Below, one piece after another: positions 1 through 8,049 of a stretch of 36,946 nucleotides of DNA. The stretch's first letter is position 1. Each line of letters begins with the position of its first letter. The notes beneath the pieces are model-generated. The model made no database searches and was not told where the DNA came from. It saw nothing but the letters and a program-made list of their open reading frames with translations. The DNA comes from Candidatus Mediterraneibacter merdavium. Lineage in GTDB: Bacteria; Bacillota; Clostridia; Lachnospirales; Lachnospiraceae. The position numbers and the translations under genes were made by a program. The stretch is from the NCBI GenBank assembly GCA_019118545.1, contig DWYT01000125.1, positions 1 to 36,946 on the forward strand, read 5' to 3'.

Positions 1-185
1 CCATCCGGTTCTGTAAATTTTTCCGCAGTAAATGTGTAAACGTCCAAAATCGCCCGCATCGTTTCTAAATTGGACAGCCACATCCTGTCCCTTGTCCTTT
101 TTATGAATTTGGGTTTATCATGAATAACCGAATCTACAACGGAGGACCAGTCTTTCCTTACATCTGTTGCATTTTCCATTAACAT
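1..185 (-). CDS. Phd/YefM-like antitoxin, C-terminus cut by the window edge
   Basis: The visible N-terminal 61 residues have the layout of the Phd/YefM antitoxin fold: an NATDVRKDW opening, then a helix, then KPKFIKRTRDRMWLS and a following helix. In type II toxin-antitoxin systems such proteins neutralise a partner toxin and repress their own promoter. The reading frame stays open further upstream to an ATG at 212, but that ATG lies inside the -10 box of a strong promoter. An AAAGGAG site sits nine bases before the ATG at 185, so 185 is the likely start. Any toxin gene would lie beyond position 1 and cannot be seen. The family call is from recalled sequence pattern and is moderately sure. 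Confidence 0.6.
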   Translation of the reverse strand, partial: MLMENATDVRKDWSSVVDSVIHDKPKFIKRTRDRMWLSNLETMRAILDVYTFTAEKFTEPD

Positions 186-210
186 CTCTATCATCTCCTT
201 TGATACCCCC

Positions 211-239
211 ATTGTATACAGAAATGTTCATTATGTCAA
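211..239 (-). promoter_or_regulatory. Sigma-A-type promoter of the antitoxin gene
   Basis: On the minus strand there is a perfect TTGACA -35 box (234-239) and a TACAAT -10 box (211-216) separated by 17 bases. It points at the antitoxin gene and leaves a short leader carrying the AAAGGAG site. Confidence 0.75.
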
Positions 240-250
240 CAGTGTACACT
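213..250. promoter_or_regulatory. Paired palindromes, candidate antitoxin operator
   Basis: A perfect 10-bp palindrome AGTGTACACT (241-250) lies just upstream of the -35 box, and an 8-bp palindrome TGTATACA (213-220) covers the -10 box. Both share a TGTA...TACA core. Phd-type antitoxins are known to bind short palindromes over their own promoters, so autoregulation is a reasonable inference. Confidence 0.45.
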
Positions 251-257
251 TTTAAAC

Positions 258-932
258 TTACTCCGCCTGTGTATCCGCAATCAGCAGAGCATCCAGCCTG
301 TCCATATCTTCCTGTGATATGGTAAACTCACTGCTCCCGTCTTTTTTCACCTCAAGGGTGATATTCTTTGCCTCGCCGTAGAGCATCCCTGAATCCATCT
401 TTTCCTTTAGCACGTCATAATAGATCTGGTAAATCTCTTTCTGCATCTCCTCGTCCGAGGGCATCTCCCCGCCGTTCATCACACTGTCTGTCACCTGATC
501 CGCATACTCCTGCGCCTTCTTCTGAAATGTGCTGTATGTATCCGGGAGCAGAGTGATCGGCTTGACCTTTACCAGCACCTCGTAGACACCGTCCTCTTCC
601 TTCACAGGTTCACCTACCGTGTAGCTCACCTTTTTCGCAAGCTCCGCGAAAAGCTCGCGGTATTGAGGGAGAAGCTCCTCCGGCATGTCCGACGTCTCGA
701 ATCCTGCCATGGTCGCGTCCAGATTGTTCTCAAATATCTGCTCTGCTTCATCCTCCGGTGTTCCGGTGATCTCCACATACTGCTCTGTCTTATTCTTGTA
801 GGATACGTCCAGCACCGCGCGCACATACTCCCCTGCATCAAACCGGTTTCTGTACATATTCGTCCCGATCACAGCCGCTGTAATGAGTACAGCAAGCACT
901 GCCGCTATGAGAATGATCCTCTTCTTTGTCAT
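258..932 (-). CDS. Membrane-anchored extracytoplasmic protein of unknown function
   Basis: This gives a 224-residue protein starting MTKKRIILIAAV. The start is chosen because AAGGAGG lies seven bases before it; an in-frame extension of 21 codons to 995 lacks such a site. Residues 5-25 form one hydrophobic segment after a basic N-terminus, so the protein is a signal-anchored or secreted protein with the rest outside the cell. No lipobox cysteine is present. The body is acidic and mostly predicted helix with a short beta-rich part near the middle (residues about 115-135). I do not recognise a named domain. It lies 144 bp downstream of the ABC permease on the same strand, so it may be cotranscribed with that exporter. 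Confidence 0.75.
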   Translation of the reverse strand: MTKKRIILIAAVLAVLITAAVIGTNMYRNRFDAGEYVRAVLDVSYKNKTEQYVEITGTPEDEAEQIFENNLDATMAGFETSDMPEELLPQYRELFAELAKKVSYTVGEPVKEEDGVYEVLVKVKPITLLPDTYSTFQKKAQEYADQVTDSVMNGGEMPSDEEMQKEIYQIYYDVLKEKMDSGMLYGEAKNITLEVKKDGSSEFTISQEDMDRLDALLIADTQAE

Positions 933-1076
933 ATTCTTCCTCCTTCTTTTTGCGGTATCTCCCATCTGTATCCCACATTTTAGAAAATACCACATAGACT
1001 ACTATGATCTGCCACAGTATATCACTGTAAGGAAAAGAAAAAAGAAGAATCCTGTCGGCTCTACCGGAAAATATTT

Positions 1077-3101
1077 TTATGCGTCAGGCACAACGACACA
1101 GGAAAGATATGATGTCGAATTTGTCTCCGTATCCTCCACCTCTATCCTTATATCCTTCGTATGATCAAGCGGATAGAGAAGCGGCTGGACGTCAAAGTCA
1201 TAGGGCGCCAGCTTCTGCTTCCACTCTTCTACATCCTCCGGTCTGTCATAATACTCCCTTTTCACCCCGCCGGAGCTTCCGGCAGGTGTGGGGAATAATG
1301 TCTCCGTAACCTCCACGGACTTCACCGGATAATCTGCCAGCGTCTTCCCTGTCTCCACGCCACATTTTTCAAGAAGGGAGCAGGTTTGTTCAAAGAAGGG
1401 GTACACGGTCATCTCCGTCGTATTGCCTGTCTCTGAGGACTTGATCTTCATCCTTCCCAGAGGGAGCGCCGTCCCAAGCTCTGACATCTCAAGCTCCGCC
1501 ACATCCTCTCTGTACGCCGCGATGAGCGCCTCCTTCTCATCCGCAGTCATTTTAAGGTCAGAAGAACTGGCGGAATCATCCCATGTGAAACGGTCTTCCG
1601 AAACATTTTCCAGTCCCACAGCCGGGTAAGCAAGCTGTCTGTACTCGTCCGTCTCATACACAGCGGCAAACGCTTCTGCCGCCTCCCTGCTAAGAGCATA
1701 TGTCCGGTAATGGTTCCCGCCGTCCCCGGTCTGATAGCATACGTCCGCATAGGTATATACCTCCGGCGCCTCTTTTTCTGATAATCCCTGCCGGGACAAC
1801 GCCTGCTGTTCCACGACCATTCCAAGCCAACTCATGGCGGCACTCCTGCCCTCTGCCGTGAGCGTGTATCTTTGCATCTGCTTCTCCGCCTCGTAGCACT
1901 CGCCCTTGCGGCTCACTTCCACATAGGCATCGTAATCCATATCAATGCCGTCCAAACTGATACTCACTGCCGCAACCTTCTCTGGATCTGGAAGATATCC
2001 GTCATAGGCGGACGCCCCTGCCGGAAATGCTGCCCCCGCCGCAGCGGCCGCCGCGCAGACAGCAGCAAGCTGCCATTTCCGCCGCAGAAGTTTTGCGGCA
2101 GGATTCTTCGTAAGTCCTTCCAAAAGAAAATGTACTGCGCATACGGCGGCAATACTCACTGCCGCACCCAAAAGTCCGGCCATAAGCGGACTATTCTTTG
2201 CCATGCCGGACGCGTCAATGACAAACCCGGCCGCCCATATTCCTGCAAGAAGCGAAAAGCCGATCTCACAAACGCGCTCTGCCGTACCAAGGGCAAATAT
2301 ACGTCCTGTCCGCTCAGCCTTTCTCTTGCCCGCTGCCATCGCCGCAAGAGCGAACAGAAGCACTATCCAGACAAGCGCCGCCGCCACAGACAGAGCCGAC
2401 GGACTGAAACGCAGGACCAGCGGTTTTTCAAACACATCGCCCCCGCTCATATAGGCGGACAGATGAAAGGGAGAAAAGATATTATTTAATTTCTCAAGCA
2501 ATGTTATTTTATAATAAGTTGCGAAATAATTTTCACAAAACATGGTCACCGCCGTTTTGATCAGAACCGGGAAATACAGGATCCATGCCGCGCATACCGG
2601 CACTGCGGAGATCACATTTCCGCACACTGTAACGCAGAGTATCCCAATGTGATAAAAGATCAGGAACACCCCCGCAAAGACAAGCATGCTTTTCGCTGTA
2701 TAGCTGCCCACAAACGGCGCGAATTCCATGTCCACCGAAGTCTGGTAAATACCGCACACTGCCATGACAAGGATAAAGGGTACAAGAAAATGGACAAGTC
2801 CATGCGCATACCTGCTCCAGAAGATCATGCTCTTTCTTACCGGCAGGCTGTAATAAAAGTCCTGCTTCTTCTGCCAAAGCAGATAGAAAAATTCCAGAAA
2901 CGCAAGAAACAGGCCCAGTCCCGCGCAGACCCATTTAAGCTCCGCGCTCCCGATACCGAAGTAAGTATAATCCGTATCAAAACTCAGGCGGGTAATCGTA
3001 AGCACACCGTACAGAAGCAGCGTTCCCCATCCTGCAAAGGCGCAGAGATGTCCTCTGCCCGCCTCTTTCATCCAGCTAATGAAGCACTTTCCGAATGTCA
3101 T
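1077..3101 (-). CDS. ABC-2 type transporter permease with large C-terminal extracytoplasmic domain
   Basis: The protein is 674 residues long. The first half (about residues 20-365) holds many hydrophobic segments, including ones near residues 25-40, 57-75, 100-120 and 140-185, plus a basic loop KKQDFYYSLPVRK typical of ABC-2 exporters of the lachnospiral DUF6449 type. The C-terminal part (about 385-674) is soluble, acidic and probably outside the membrane. The start overlaps the end of the ATPase gene by 26 bp, so translation is coupled and the two proteins should form one exporter. The substrate is unknown; relatives are often linked to antimicrobial peptide or envelope stress responses, which is family knowledge and not shown here. 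Confidence 0.8.
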   Translation of the reverse strand: MTFGKCFISWMKEAGRGHLCAFAGWGTLLLYGVLTITRLSFDTDYTYFGIGSAELKWVCAGLGLFLAFLEFFYLLWQKKQDFYYSLPVRKSMIFWSRYAHGLVHFLVPFILVMAVCGIYQTSVDMEFAPFVGSYTAKSMLVFAGVFLIFYHIGILCVTVCGNVISAVPVCAAWILYFPVLIKTAVTMFCENYFATYYKITLLEKLNNIFSPFHLSAYMSGGDVFEKPLVLRFSPSALSVAAALVWIVLLFALAAMAAGKRKAERTGRIFALGTAERVCEIGFSLLAGIWAAGFVIDASGMAKNSPLMAGLLGAAVSIAAVCAVHFLLEGLTKNPAAKLLRRKWQLAAVCAAAAAAGAAFPAGASAYDGYLPDPEKVAAVSISLDGIDMDYDAYVEVSRKGECYEAEKQMQRYTLTAEGRSAAMSWLGMVVEQQALSRQGLSEKEAPEVYTYADVCYQTGDGGNHYRTYALSREAAEAFAAVYETDEYRQLAYPAVGLENVSEDRFTWDDSASSSDLKMTADEKEALIAAYREDVAELEMSELGTALPLGRMKIKSSETGNTTEMTVYPFFEQTCSLLEKCGVETGKTLADYPVKSVEVTETLFPTPAGSSGGVKREYYDRPEDVEEWKQKLAPYDFDVQPLLYPLDHTKDIRIEVEDTETNSTSYLSCVVVPDA

Positions 3102-3981
3102 AATCCTTACCCTCCATTTCTGAGATGAAGATCTCTTCTAAGCTCATAGGCGCCTCTCTGACGACCACCGCTGAGCGCGCCGCCAGCTTTGCCTTCGCAT
3201 CCCCCTCTTTGTCGCGTATGACAAGAGTGACAAAGCTTCCATCCACATGGCTTCGCACAACATCCAGTTCTTTTGCAGCCTCCTCCGCGATCTTATCCAC
3301 ATCCTCACCTTCCGCGAAGACACACTGAAACTTTTTTACATCCTCTGTCCTTCCCTTCATATCTCCCGCAGTCACAAGACCGCCTTTGTGAAGAATGGCA
3401 ATGTTCCCGCAGATATCCTCCAGTTCACCCAGCCGGTGCGACGCCACAACCGCCGTGAATTTCCTCTCCTTCATCTCCTGACGGAAAAGATTCTTCATCA
3501 CCTCTGTCACAATGGGGTCCAGTCCGTCAAACACTTCGTCGCAGAGCAGGTACTTTGTCCTCGCGCACAGCGCCAGTATGAGAAATGCCTGCCTCTTCAT
3601 CCCTTTGGAAAAGGTGCGCAGGGGACGCCTTACGTCCAGCTCCAGCGCCTCCGCCATATAGGAGACGGATTCCTGATCCATGTCCGCATACTGGTCTGCG
3701 TAGAACTTTGCCATCTGCTCCATACTTGCATTCGGGAAATAGTACGGACTGTCCGGCAGGAAAAAGAGCTTTTCCTTTGCCTTATGAAGGGGTTCCCCGT
3801 CGATCCCGATCTCCCCGCCATCCGCCTCTAAAATCCCTGACAGTATGCGTAACATGGTCGTCTTCCCCGCGCCATTCGTCCCCAATAAGCCGAAAAGAGT
3901 TCCCTCCGGGATATCCAGAGTAACATCACTGACCGCGCAGACATCGTCAAAAGTTTTCTTTAGTCCTTTGATCTGTATCAT
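3076..3981 (-). CDS. ABC transporter ATP-binding protein
   Basis: The 301-residue protein carries a Walker A motif GTNGAGKTT (residues 34-42), an ABC signature of the form FSKGMKRQ, and a Walker B region YLLCDEVFDGLDP. It belongs to the ABC-2 exporter ATPase group (CcmA/YtrB-like). The signature lacks the usual LSGGQ and reads SKGMKRQ, which is normal for this group. Residues from about 225 on form an accessory domain. The gene is preceded by AGGAGG seven bases before the ATG and by its own promoter at 4020-4048. It overlaps the permease gene downstream, so both are made as one unit. Confidence 0.9.
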   Translation of the reverse strand: MIQIKGLKKTFDDVCAVSDVTLDIPEGTLFGLLGTNGAGKTTMLRILSGILEADGGEIGIDGEPLHKAKEKLFFLPDSPYYFPNASMEQMAKFYADQYADMDQESVSYMAEALELDVRRPLRTFSKGMKRQAFLILALCARTKYLLCDEVFDGLDPIVTEVMKNLFRQEMKERKFTAVVASHRLGELEDICGNIAILHKGGLVTAGDMKGRTEDVKKFQCVFAEGEDVDKIAEEAAKELDVVRSHVDGSFVTLVIRDKEGDAKAKLAARSAVVVREAPMSLEEIFISEMEGKDYDIRKVLH

Positions 3982-4010
3982 AGGTATCCTCCTGAGTTTA
4001 CGAGTTGAAA

Positions 4011-4048
4011 TGTTAATTTATTTTAACATATTTGTAATATTTATGCAA
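4011..4048 (-). promoter_or_regulatory. Promoter of the ABC exporter operon, with palindrome
   Basis: On the minus strand TTGCAT (4043-4048) and TAAAAT (4020-4025) are spaced by exactly 17 bases. A palindrome TGTTAA-6-TTAACA (4011-4028) covers the -10 box and start-site region, which is where a repressor would bind. No regulator gene lies next to the operon in this window. Confidence 0.65.
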
Positions 4049-4069
4049 TAATTAAAGATCCGCAGACAG

Positions 4070-5062
4070 TCACACGACCGTCCACGGATCTTCTTTCCCC
4101 TGTGCATGGAGAATACAGCTCTCGATGGAGTGCCTTACCATATCGCTCACCGCCTGATCGGTATAGAATGCCATATGGGGAGTCACGACCACATTGGGGA
4201 AGCCTCTGAGGATATACAGATCACGCTTACTGAGCACGTCCGATTTCCTGTCATAATAGTACATCCCGAACTCGTCCTCAATCACGTCAAGTCCTGCCGC
4301 GCCTACCTTGCCCCTCTCTATGCCTTCGATGAGAGCCTTTGTATCGATAAGTCCTCCTCTGGCGGTATTGACAATGACCACGCCGTCCTTCATCTTCCCG
4401 ATCGCTTCTTTATCGATAAGGTGGAAGTTGTCGTCAAGGAGCGGCATGTGCAGGGTGATAAGGCCGCACTCCCTGTAAATCGTATCCAGATCAGCATATT
4501 GCGCATATTCTTTTACCGCTTCATTCTCATATTTGTCATAGGCAAGTATCCTGCACCCGAAACCGGACAGATCGCGGATAACCGCCCTTCCGATACGCCC
4601 GGTTCCGAGAACGCCCACCGTAAAATTCGGAAGCTCCCGTCCCTGTATCCCCGGCAGGGAGAAGTCATTCACTTCCGCCCTCTGCATGATCCGTTTCATC
4701 TTGCGGATGGACATGAGAATCAGCATGACCGTGTAGTCTGCCACACATTCCGGCGAGTATGTCACATTGCTCACATGGATGCCGAGCCGTTTCGCCGTCT
4801 CAATGTCCACATGGTCATATCCGATTGTACGGGTAGAGACCATTTTCACGCCCAGCCTGTGGAATCTCTCCATCAGCTCGCCGTCAATCTTCGACGTGAT
4901 GATGCTCACATACTCATATCCTTCCGCCAGATGCGCGTTTTCCAGAGTGGGAGCGTCCGTGCATATTCCCAGCTCCACGCCATACTCCTCTGAAAACTTC
5001 TGAAAATAGTCCGCCTCGTCAAACTCCCGGTAATTATAGACAAAAATCTTCATCCTCTCCAT
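4070..5062 (-). CDS. D-isomer-specific 2-hydroxyacid dehydrogenase (D-lactate dehydrogenase/VanH type)
   Basis: The 330-residue protein has the full layout of NAD-dependent D-2-hydroxyacid dehydrogenases. The nucleotide motif GTGRIGRAV is at residues 153-161. Catalytic residues are Arg235 in NTARGG, Glu264 in DVIEDE and His296 in TPHMAFYT; this numbering coincides with that of lactobacillar D-lactate dehydrogenase as I recall it. The STRTIGYDHVD segment is typical of the LdhA/VanH branch. It should interconvert pyruvate and D-lactate in the cytoplasm, although other 2-oxo acids are possible. There are no vanA or vanX partners nearby, so a role in glycopeptide resistance is not supported. It follows the Cof-type phosphatase by 18 bp, as the second gene of that operon. 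Confidence 0.88.
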   Translation of the reverse strand: MERMKIFVYNYREFDEADYFQKFSEEYGVELGICTDAPTLENAHLAEGYEYVSIITSKIDGELMERFHRLGVKMVSTRTIGYDHVDIETAKRLGIHVSNVTYSPECVADYTVMLILMSIRKMKRIMQRAEVNDFSLPGIQGRELPNFTVGVLGTGRIGRAVIRDLSGFGCRILAYDKYENEAVKEYAQYADLDTIYRECGLITLHMPLLDDNFHLIDKEAIGKMKDGVVIVNTARGGLIDTKALIEGIERGKVGAAGLDVIEDEFGMYYYDRKSDVLSKRDLYILRGFPNVVVTPHMAFYTDQAVSDMVRHSIESCILHAQGKEDPWTVV

Positions 5063-5080
5063 CTTGCACCTTCCCTTCTT

Positions 5081-5872
5081 CTATGTCAGTCCGTAATGCT
5101 CCATGGCGTGAGCAAGGCCGTCCTCCTCAACGGTCTTTGTCACATACTCTGTGTAGGGTTTTAGTACGTCGTCGTGTTTTCCAAGCGCCACCGTATGCTT
5201 TGCGAAGCGGAACATGTCAAGGTCATTGCTGCTGTCTCCGAACACATACGCCTGTTCCTTTGTAAAGCCGAGCTTTTCAAGGATAGTCTCACATGCCGTA
5301 GCCTTTGTGTATCCCTTCTGGATAATCTCATACGTGCTCTTTCCCCTGTCGATTGCCACCATGTCTTCTGCAATAAACTTTAAAAATCCTTCCAGATCAC
5401 TCTTTGGATCCGCATAGACAAGGAGCTTGTCATACACAAATCCGCCATCCTCGATGTAACATTCGATTCCCAGTCCTTTTTCCTGAAAATATCTCCTCGT
5501 GCTCTCCAAGCCGTCAAATCTGCTCATCCGCTTGGAAAAATAGACGTCCTCCGGTCCCTCAGCAACGCATCCCAGACCGTGTTCCGTCACCTTATCCAGT
5601 ATCTTTCTTCCCCGTTCCTGCGGCACTGAGCGGGCGAACAGCACCTCTTCATGATATATAAGGCATGTCCCGCATCCGCACAGATACCCGTCAAAAGGAA
5701 ATCTTTTGATCTCCGCCGGCAGGCTGCATCTCGTCCTTCCTGTATTGATAAACAGCAGATGTCCGTTGTCTTTCGCTTTTTTAAGCGCCTCTATGGCACT
5801 CTTTGGTATCTCCTTCGTGACCTCGCTGAGCAGGGTTCCGTCAATATCAAAAAACAACACTGATCTTTCCAT
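5081..5872 (-). CDS. Cof-type HAD-IIB family phosphatase
   Basis: This is a HAD superfamily hydrolase with motif I FFDIDGTLL (nucleophile Asp9, acid Asp11 counted from MERSVLFF), motif II INTGRT, a C2-type cap domain in the middle, and motif IV FGDSSNDLDMF near the C-terminus. Family members remove phosphate from small sugar phosphates or cofactors in the cytoplasm; the substrate cannot be told. The frame also allows starts at 5884 and 5875, but a GGAG site sits six bases before the ATG at 5872, so that start is preferred. It is the promoter-proximal gene of a two-gene operon with the D-lactate dehydrogenase. Confidence 0.85.
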   Translation of the reverse strand: MERSVLFFDIDGTLLSEVTKEIPKSAIEALKKAKDNGHLLFINTGRTRCSLPAEIKRFPFDGYLCGCGTCLIYHEEVLFARSVPQERGRKILDKVTEHGLGCVAEGPEDVYFSKRMSRFDGLESTRRYFQEKGLGIECYIEDGGFVYDKLLVYADPKSDLEGFLKFIAEDMVAIDRGKSTYEIIQKGYTKATACETILEKLGFTKEQAYVFGDSSNDLDMFRFAKHTVALGKHDDVLKPYTEYVTKTVEEDGLAHAMEHYGLT

Positions 5873-5908
5873 CATGTTCTCCATTCTTTAACTTAATTTT
5901 CCTGTAAT

Positions 5909-5937
5909 ATTTTACTACCCTCTCCCGCAAATGTCTA
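5909..5937 (-). promoter_or_regulatory. Sigma-A-type promoter of the phosphatase-dehydrogenase operon
   Basis: On the minus strand TAGACA (5932-5937) and TAAAAT (5909-5914) are spaced by 17 bases, each matching five of six consensus positions, about 40 bp before the phosphatase start. Confidence 0.65.
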
Positions 5938-5977
5938 CCGTCCGAATCGTATCTGTTTTTATTTCCGCCAGCAACAA

Positions 5978-6036
5978 GCCAAGCGGGCATGCTCACATGT
6001 CCATTTGGCAACTGCCGCGAGGGTCAAATACCCCGC
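5978..6036. other. Two adjacent intergenic hairpins upstream of pdaA
   Basis: The first hairpin pairs GCCAA (5978-5982) with TTGGC (6005-6009), with an inner GCATG/CATGT pairing. The second pairs GCG-GGG (6017-6023) with CCC-CGC (6031-6036) around a TCAAATA loop. There is no U-run, so they are not ordinary terminators. They lie between the divergent phosphatase and pdaA genes, about 95 bp before pdaA. The function is unknown; a structured leader or a small repeat are both possible. Confidence 0.4.
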
Positions 6037-6129
6037 AGGATATCACATGTTTTCATTATTTTTATCTGACATTCATATATTATCTATAAATCACGACCGC
6101 GCCGTCATCTATCGGCGCCAAGGCAGGAT

Positions 6130-6996
6130 ATGATCATGAGAAAACTCATCTCACACAGACTTTCTCCATTTATCAGAAAAACACTCCTGACAAAAAAGGC
6201 AGGCGCAGTCCTGCTTCTGTTTCTCGCGGCGTATACTCTCGGGACAGGGGTCGGATTCTTCCTCGACCGCCTTCCTTCCCACCGAAATATGGATGCCGTC
6301 GAGACTTCCGCAGAAGGGAACTGGGGACTGAGCTTTCAGGAAGAGGGGCAGTCCCCGGTGGCAAACGCCACCTTTGAAGAGCTGGCACGGTATGACGCTT
6401 ACTACGCGCAGGATACGGACGAAAAAGTCCTGTATCTGACCTTTGACTGCGGATATGAGAACGGAAATACCCCGCAGATACTGGACGCCCTGAAAAAGCA
6501 CAATGTCTCCGCCACATTTTTCGTCGTAGGGACTTACATAGAATCAGAGCCTGATCTTGTCAAACGGATGGCCGCTGAAGGTCATACGGTCGGGAATCAC
6601 ACATGGCATCACCCCGATATGTCCCAGATCTCAACAATGGAAACATTTGCGCCGGAGCTGACGGATGTAGAGGCGGCCTACAAAGAAGCCACGGGCGAAG
6701 AAATGACAAAGTTCTATCGTCCCCCGCAGGGCAAATACAGCGAAACAAACCTGAAAAACGCCCAAGAATTAGGTTATAAAACGTTCTTCTGGAGCCTCGC
6801 CTATGTAGACTGGTATGAGGACGACCAACCCACAAAAGAAGAAGCCTTTGACAAACTGCTCGGGCGCATCCACCCCGGGGCGGTCGTACTGCTCCACAAT
6901 ACGTCGGCCACCAACGCGGAGATACTCGATGAACTGTTGGGGAAATGGGAAGAAATGGGATATCAGATAAAACCCCTGACAGAACTGGCTCAGTAA
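6130..6996 (+). CDS. pdaA: PdaA-type polysaccharide (peptidoglycan) deacetylase
   Basis: This is a NodB-fold deacetylase. After a basic N-terminus one hydrophobic segment (residues 24-45) anchors it or directs export. The catalytic domain starts near residue 100 with LTFDCGYENGNT, the form typical of delta-lactam-biosynthetic de-N-acetylases (metal/catalytic Asp106), followed by HTWHH (His157, His161), YRPPQGKYS and LLHNTS. PdaA removes the acetyl group from muramic acid so that muramic delta-lactam can form in spore cortex, which fits the other sporulation genes in the window. Starts at 6130 and 6136 are both in frame and share the AAGGCAGGA ribosome site; the longer is listed. The gene stands alone, divergent from the phosphatase operon. 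Confidence 0.85.
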   Translation: MIMRKLISHRLSPFIRKTLLTKKAGAVLLLFLAAYTLGTGVGFFLDRLPSHRNMDAVETSAEGNWGLSFQEEGQSPVANATFEELARYDAYYAQDTDEKVLYLTFDCGYENGNTPQILDALKKHNVSATFFVVGTYIESEPDLVKRMAAEGHTVGNHTWHHPDMSQISTMETFAPELTDVEAAYKEATGEEMTKFYRPPQGKYSETNLKNAQELGYKTFFWSLAYVDWYEDDQPTKEEAFDKLLGRIHPGAVVLLHNTSATNAEILDELLGKWEEMGYQIKPLTELAQ

Positions 6997-7041
6997 CTAC
7001 GGATTTAAGAAGAACAAAAGTCCTTGTAAATCTCTACTTTG

Positions 7042-7151
7042 GCGAAATGCACAGAAAGAACTGGTCAGCACGACTTTGCACACGGTAGAAATGAGACTCA
7101 TTGGAATGTTTCGTGCGCCGGAGCGCTGAGAGATGCTTTTGTGCATTTCGC
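7042..7151. other. 110-nt three-tier inverted-repeat element
   Basis: A perfect 12-bp inverted repeat GCGAAATGCACA (7042-7053) / TGTGCATTTCGC (7140-7151) encloses GCACGA (7068-7073) pairing with TCGTGC (7111-7116), and an apical AATGAG-A-CTCATT palindrome (7090-7102). The three nested stems suggest a folded RNA or a small palindromic insertion. It lies between the ends of convergent pdaA and the nuclease remnant. It lacks the U-run of an intrinsic terminator. I do not recognise the family. Confidence 0.45.
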
Positions 7152-7184
7152 TACATATAAAATTAAAAATGGACTAAAACCTTT

Positions 7185-7691
7185 TTATTTCATTTCCGGC
7201 TCTAACTGTGCAAGTCGTTTTTTCAATTCCTCAAGTTCCTTTCTCTGCGCATCGATCGTACCTTGCTGCGCTTCGATTTTATCATCTTTTTGACTCAGCA
7301 ATTTTCCCTGCTCTGCAATCGTCTCTTTCTGCGCGTCGATCTCGTCCTTCATATCATCGATCATATACTGCACGGTATTCCTGTCCAGCTCCCGTAATTC
7401 CTCTGAGAACATTCCCATCACCCTCTCTGTGTTCCTGCACAGCTTATAGATTTCTTCGTAATACTTCTCAAACTGCGGATACTCCCGGATCAGTTTCGCG
7501 ATCGTCTCCGGCTCATCCACGCTGAGAAATGTAAGCCATGCTTCTAGCTTGTTCCTGATACCTTTATTGTGCAAAATGCCATGGAAGTTGTCAAGGGAAA
7601 TGAAAACATATTCCTGCAAAAGATCAATCTCGATTCCCGTATCTGATCTCTGGGCGAAACACCATACACAGTTCCCTCCTTTGTGCGGCGT
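7185..7691 (-). pseudogene. Rpn-family PD-(D/E)XK nuclease/transposase, N-terminal part missing
   Basis: The frame is open from a stop at 7692 and encodes about 168 residues, of which the last 144 resemble the C-terminal part of Rpn-type recombination-promoting nucleases: KLEAWLTFLS, an ERVMGMFSEELRELD segment, and a long coiled tail with MKDEIDAQKETIAEQ. The usual N-terminal nuclease core with its acidic catalytic residues is absent, and no ribosome site fits an ATG in this frame. A promoter-like pair and leader remain further upstream (7840-7868), so an internal deletion has probably removed the catalytic half. It is most likely not functional. A different, intact member of the same superfamily lies at 9973-10929. 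Confidence 0.7.
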
Positions 7692-7839
7692 TCAGAAAAA
7701 CAACTGAACAATAGATGAATCTAAGGTTAGTAAGTTACGTTCATCATCGGGTAAGCGTTCCGAAAGGGAACTTCCGAAAATGAGAAGCCTAACGGCATGA
7801 ATACAGGATGGCAAGAGCGCCGTCCGTATCAGTGAAGAA

Positions 7840-7868
7840 ATAATAGCATAAAAAGTGCCGGAAAACAA
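7840..7868 (-). promoter_or_regulatory. Promoter-like pair, probably the relic of the truncated nuclease gene
   Basis: On the minus strand TTGTTT (7863-7868) and TATTAT (7840-7845) are spaced by 17 bases and point towards the truncated nuclease. The -35 box lies inside a TGCCGG/CCGGCA hairpin (about 7856-7876) that ends in CTTTTTA and could also work as a weak minus-strand terminator. Confidence 0.4.
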
Positions 7869-7913
7869 TCCGGCAGAATACACAAAACATATGTGCCTTT
7901 AGAATACGGATTG

Positions 7914-7974
7914 GTCAGGGCAATTCCCAGTCGCAGGGGCATATATACCCCCTGTTGTTTTCCTGTTCCCTGAC
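7914..7974. other. Intergenic nested hairpin
   Basis: GTCAGGG (7914-7920) pairs with CCCTGAC (7968-7974), and inside it CAGGGG (7934-7939) pairs with CCCCTG (7949-7954) around a short AT-rich loop. It sits between the nuclease relic and the diverged hairpin repeat. No U-run follows on either strand. The rest of 7975-8050 shows nothing I can name. Confidence 0.35.
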
Positions 7975-8049
7975 AATTTACAATGGGCGGGTTGTGTCAA
8001 ACTCGGAGCGTACATCTGAGTAACAAAACCCTTGTTGTATTTTGCTATA

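Noticed and set aside
4070-5062. VanH of a vancomycin-resistance operon
   Set aside because: The family is right but no D-Ala-D-Lac ligase, VanX or VanRS genes are near; ordinary D-lactate dehydrogenase is simpler.
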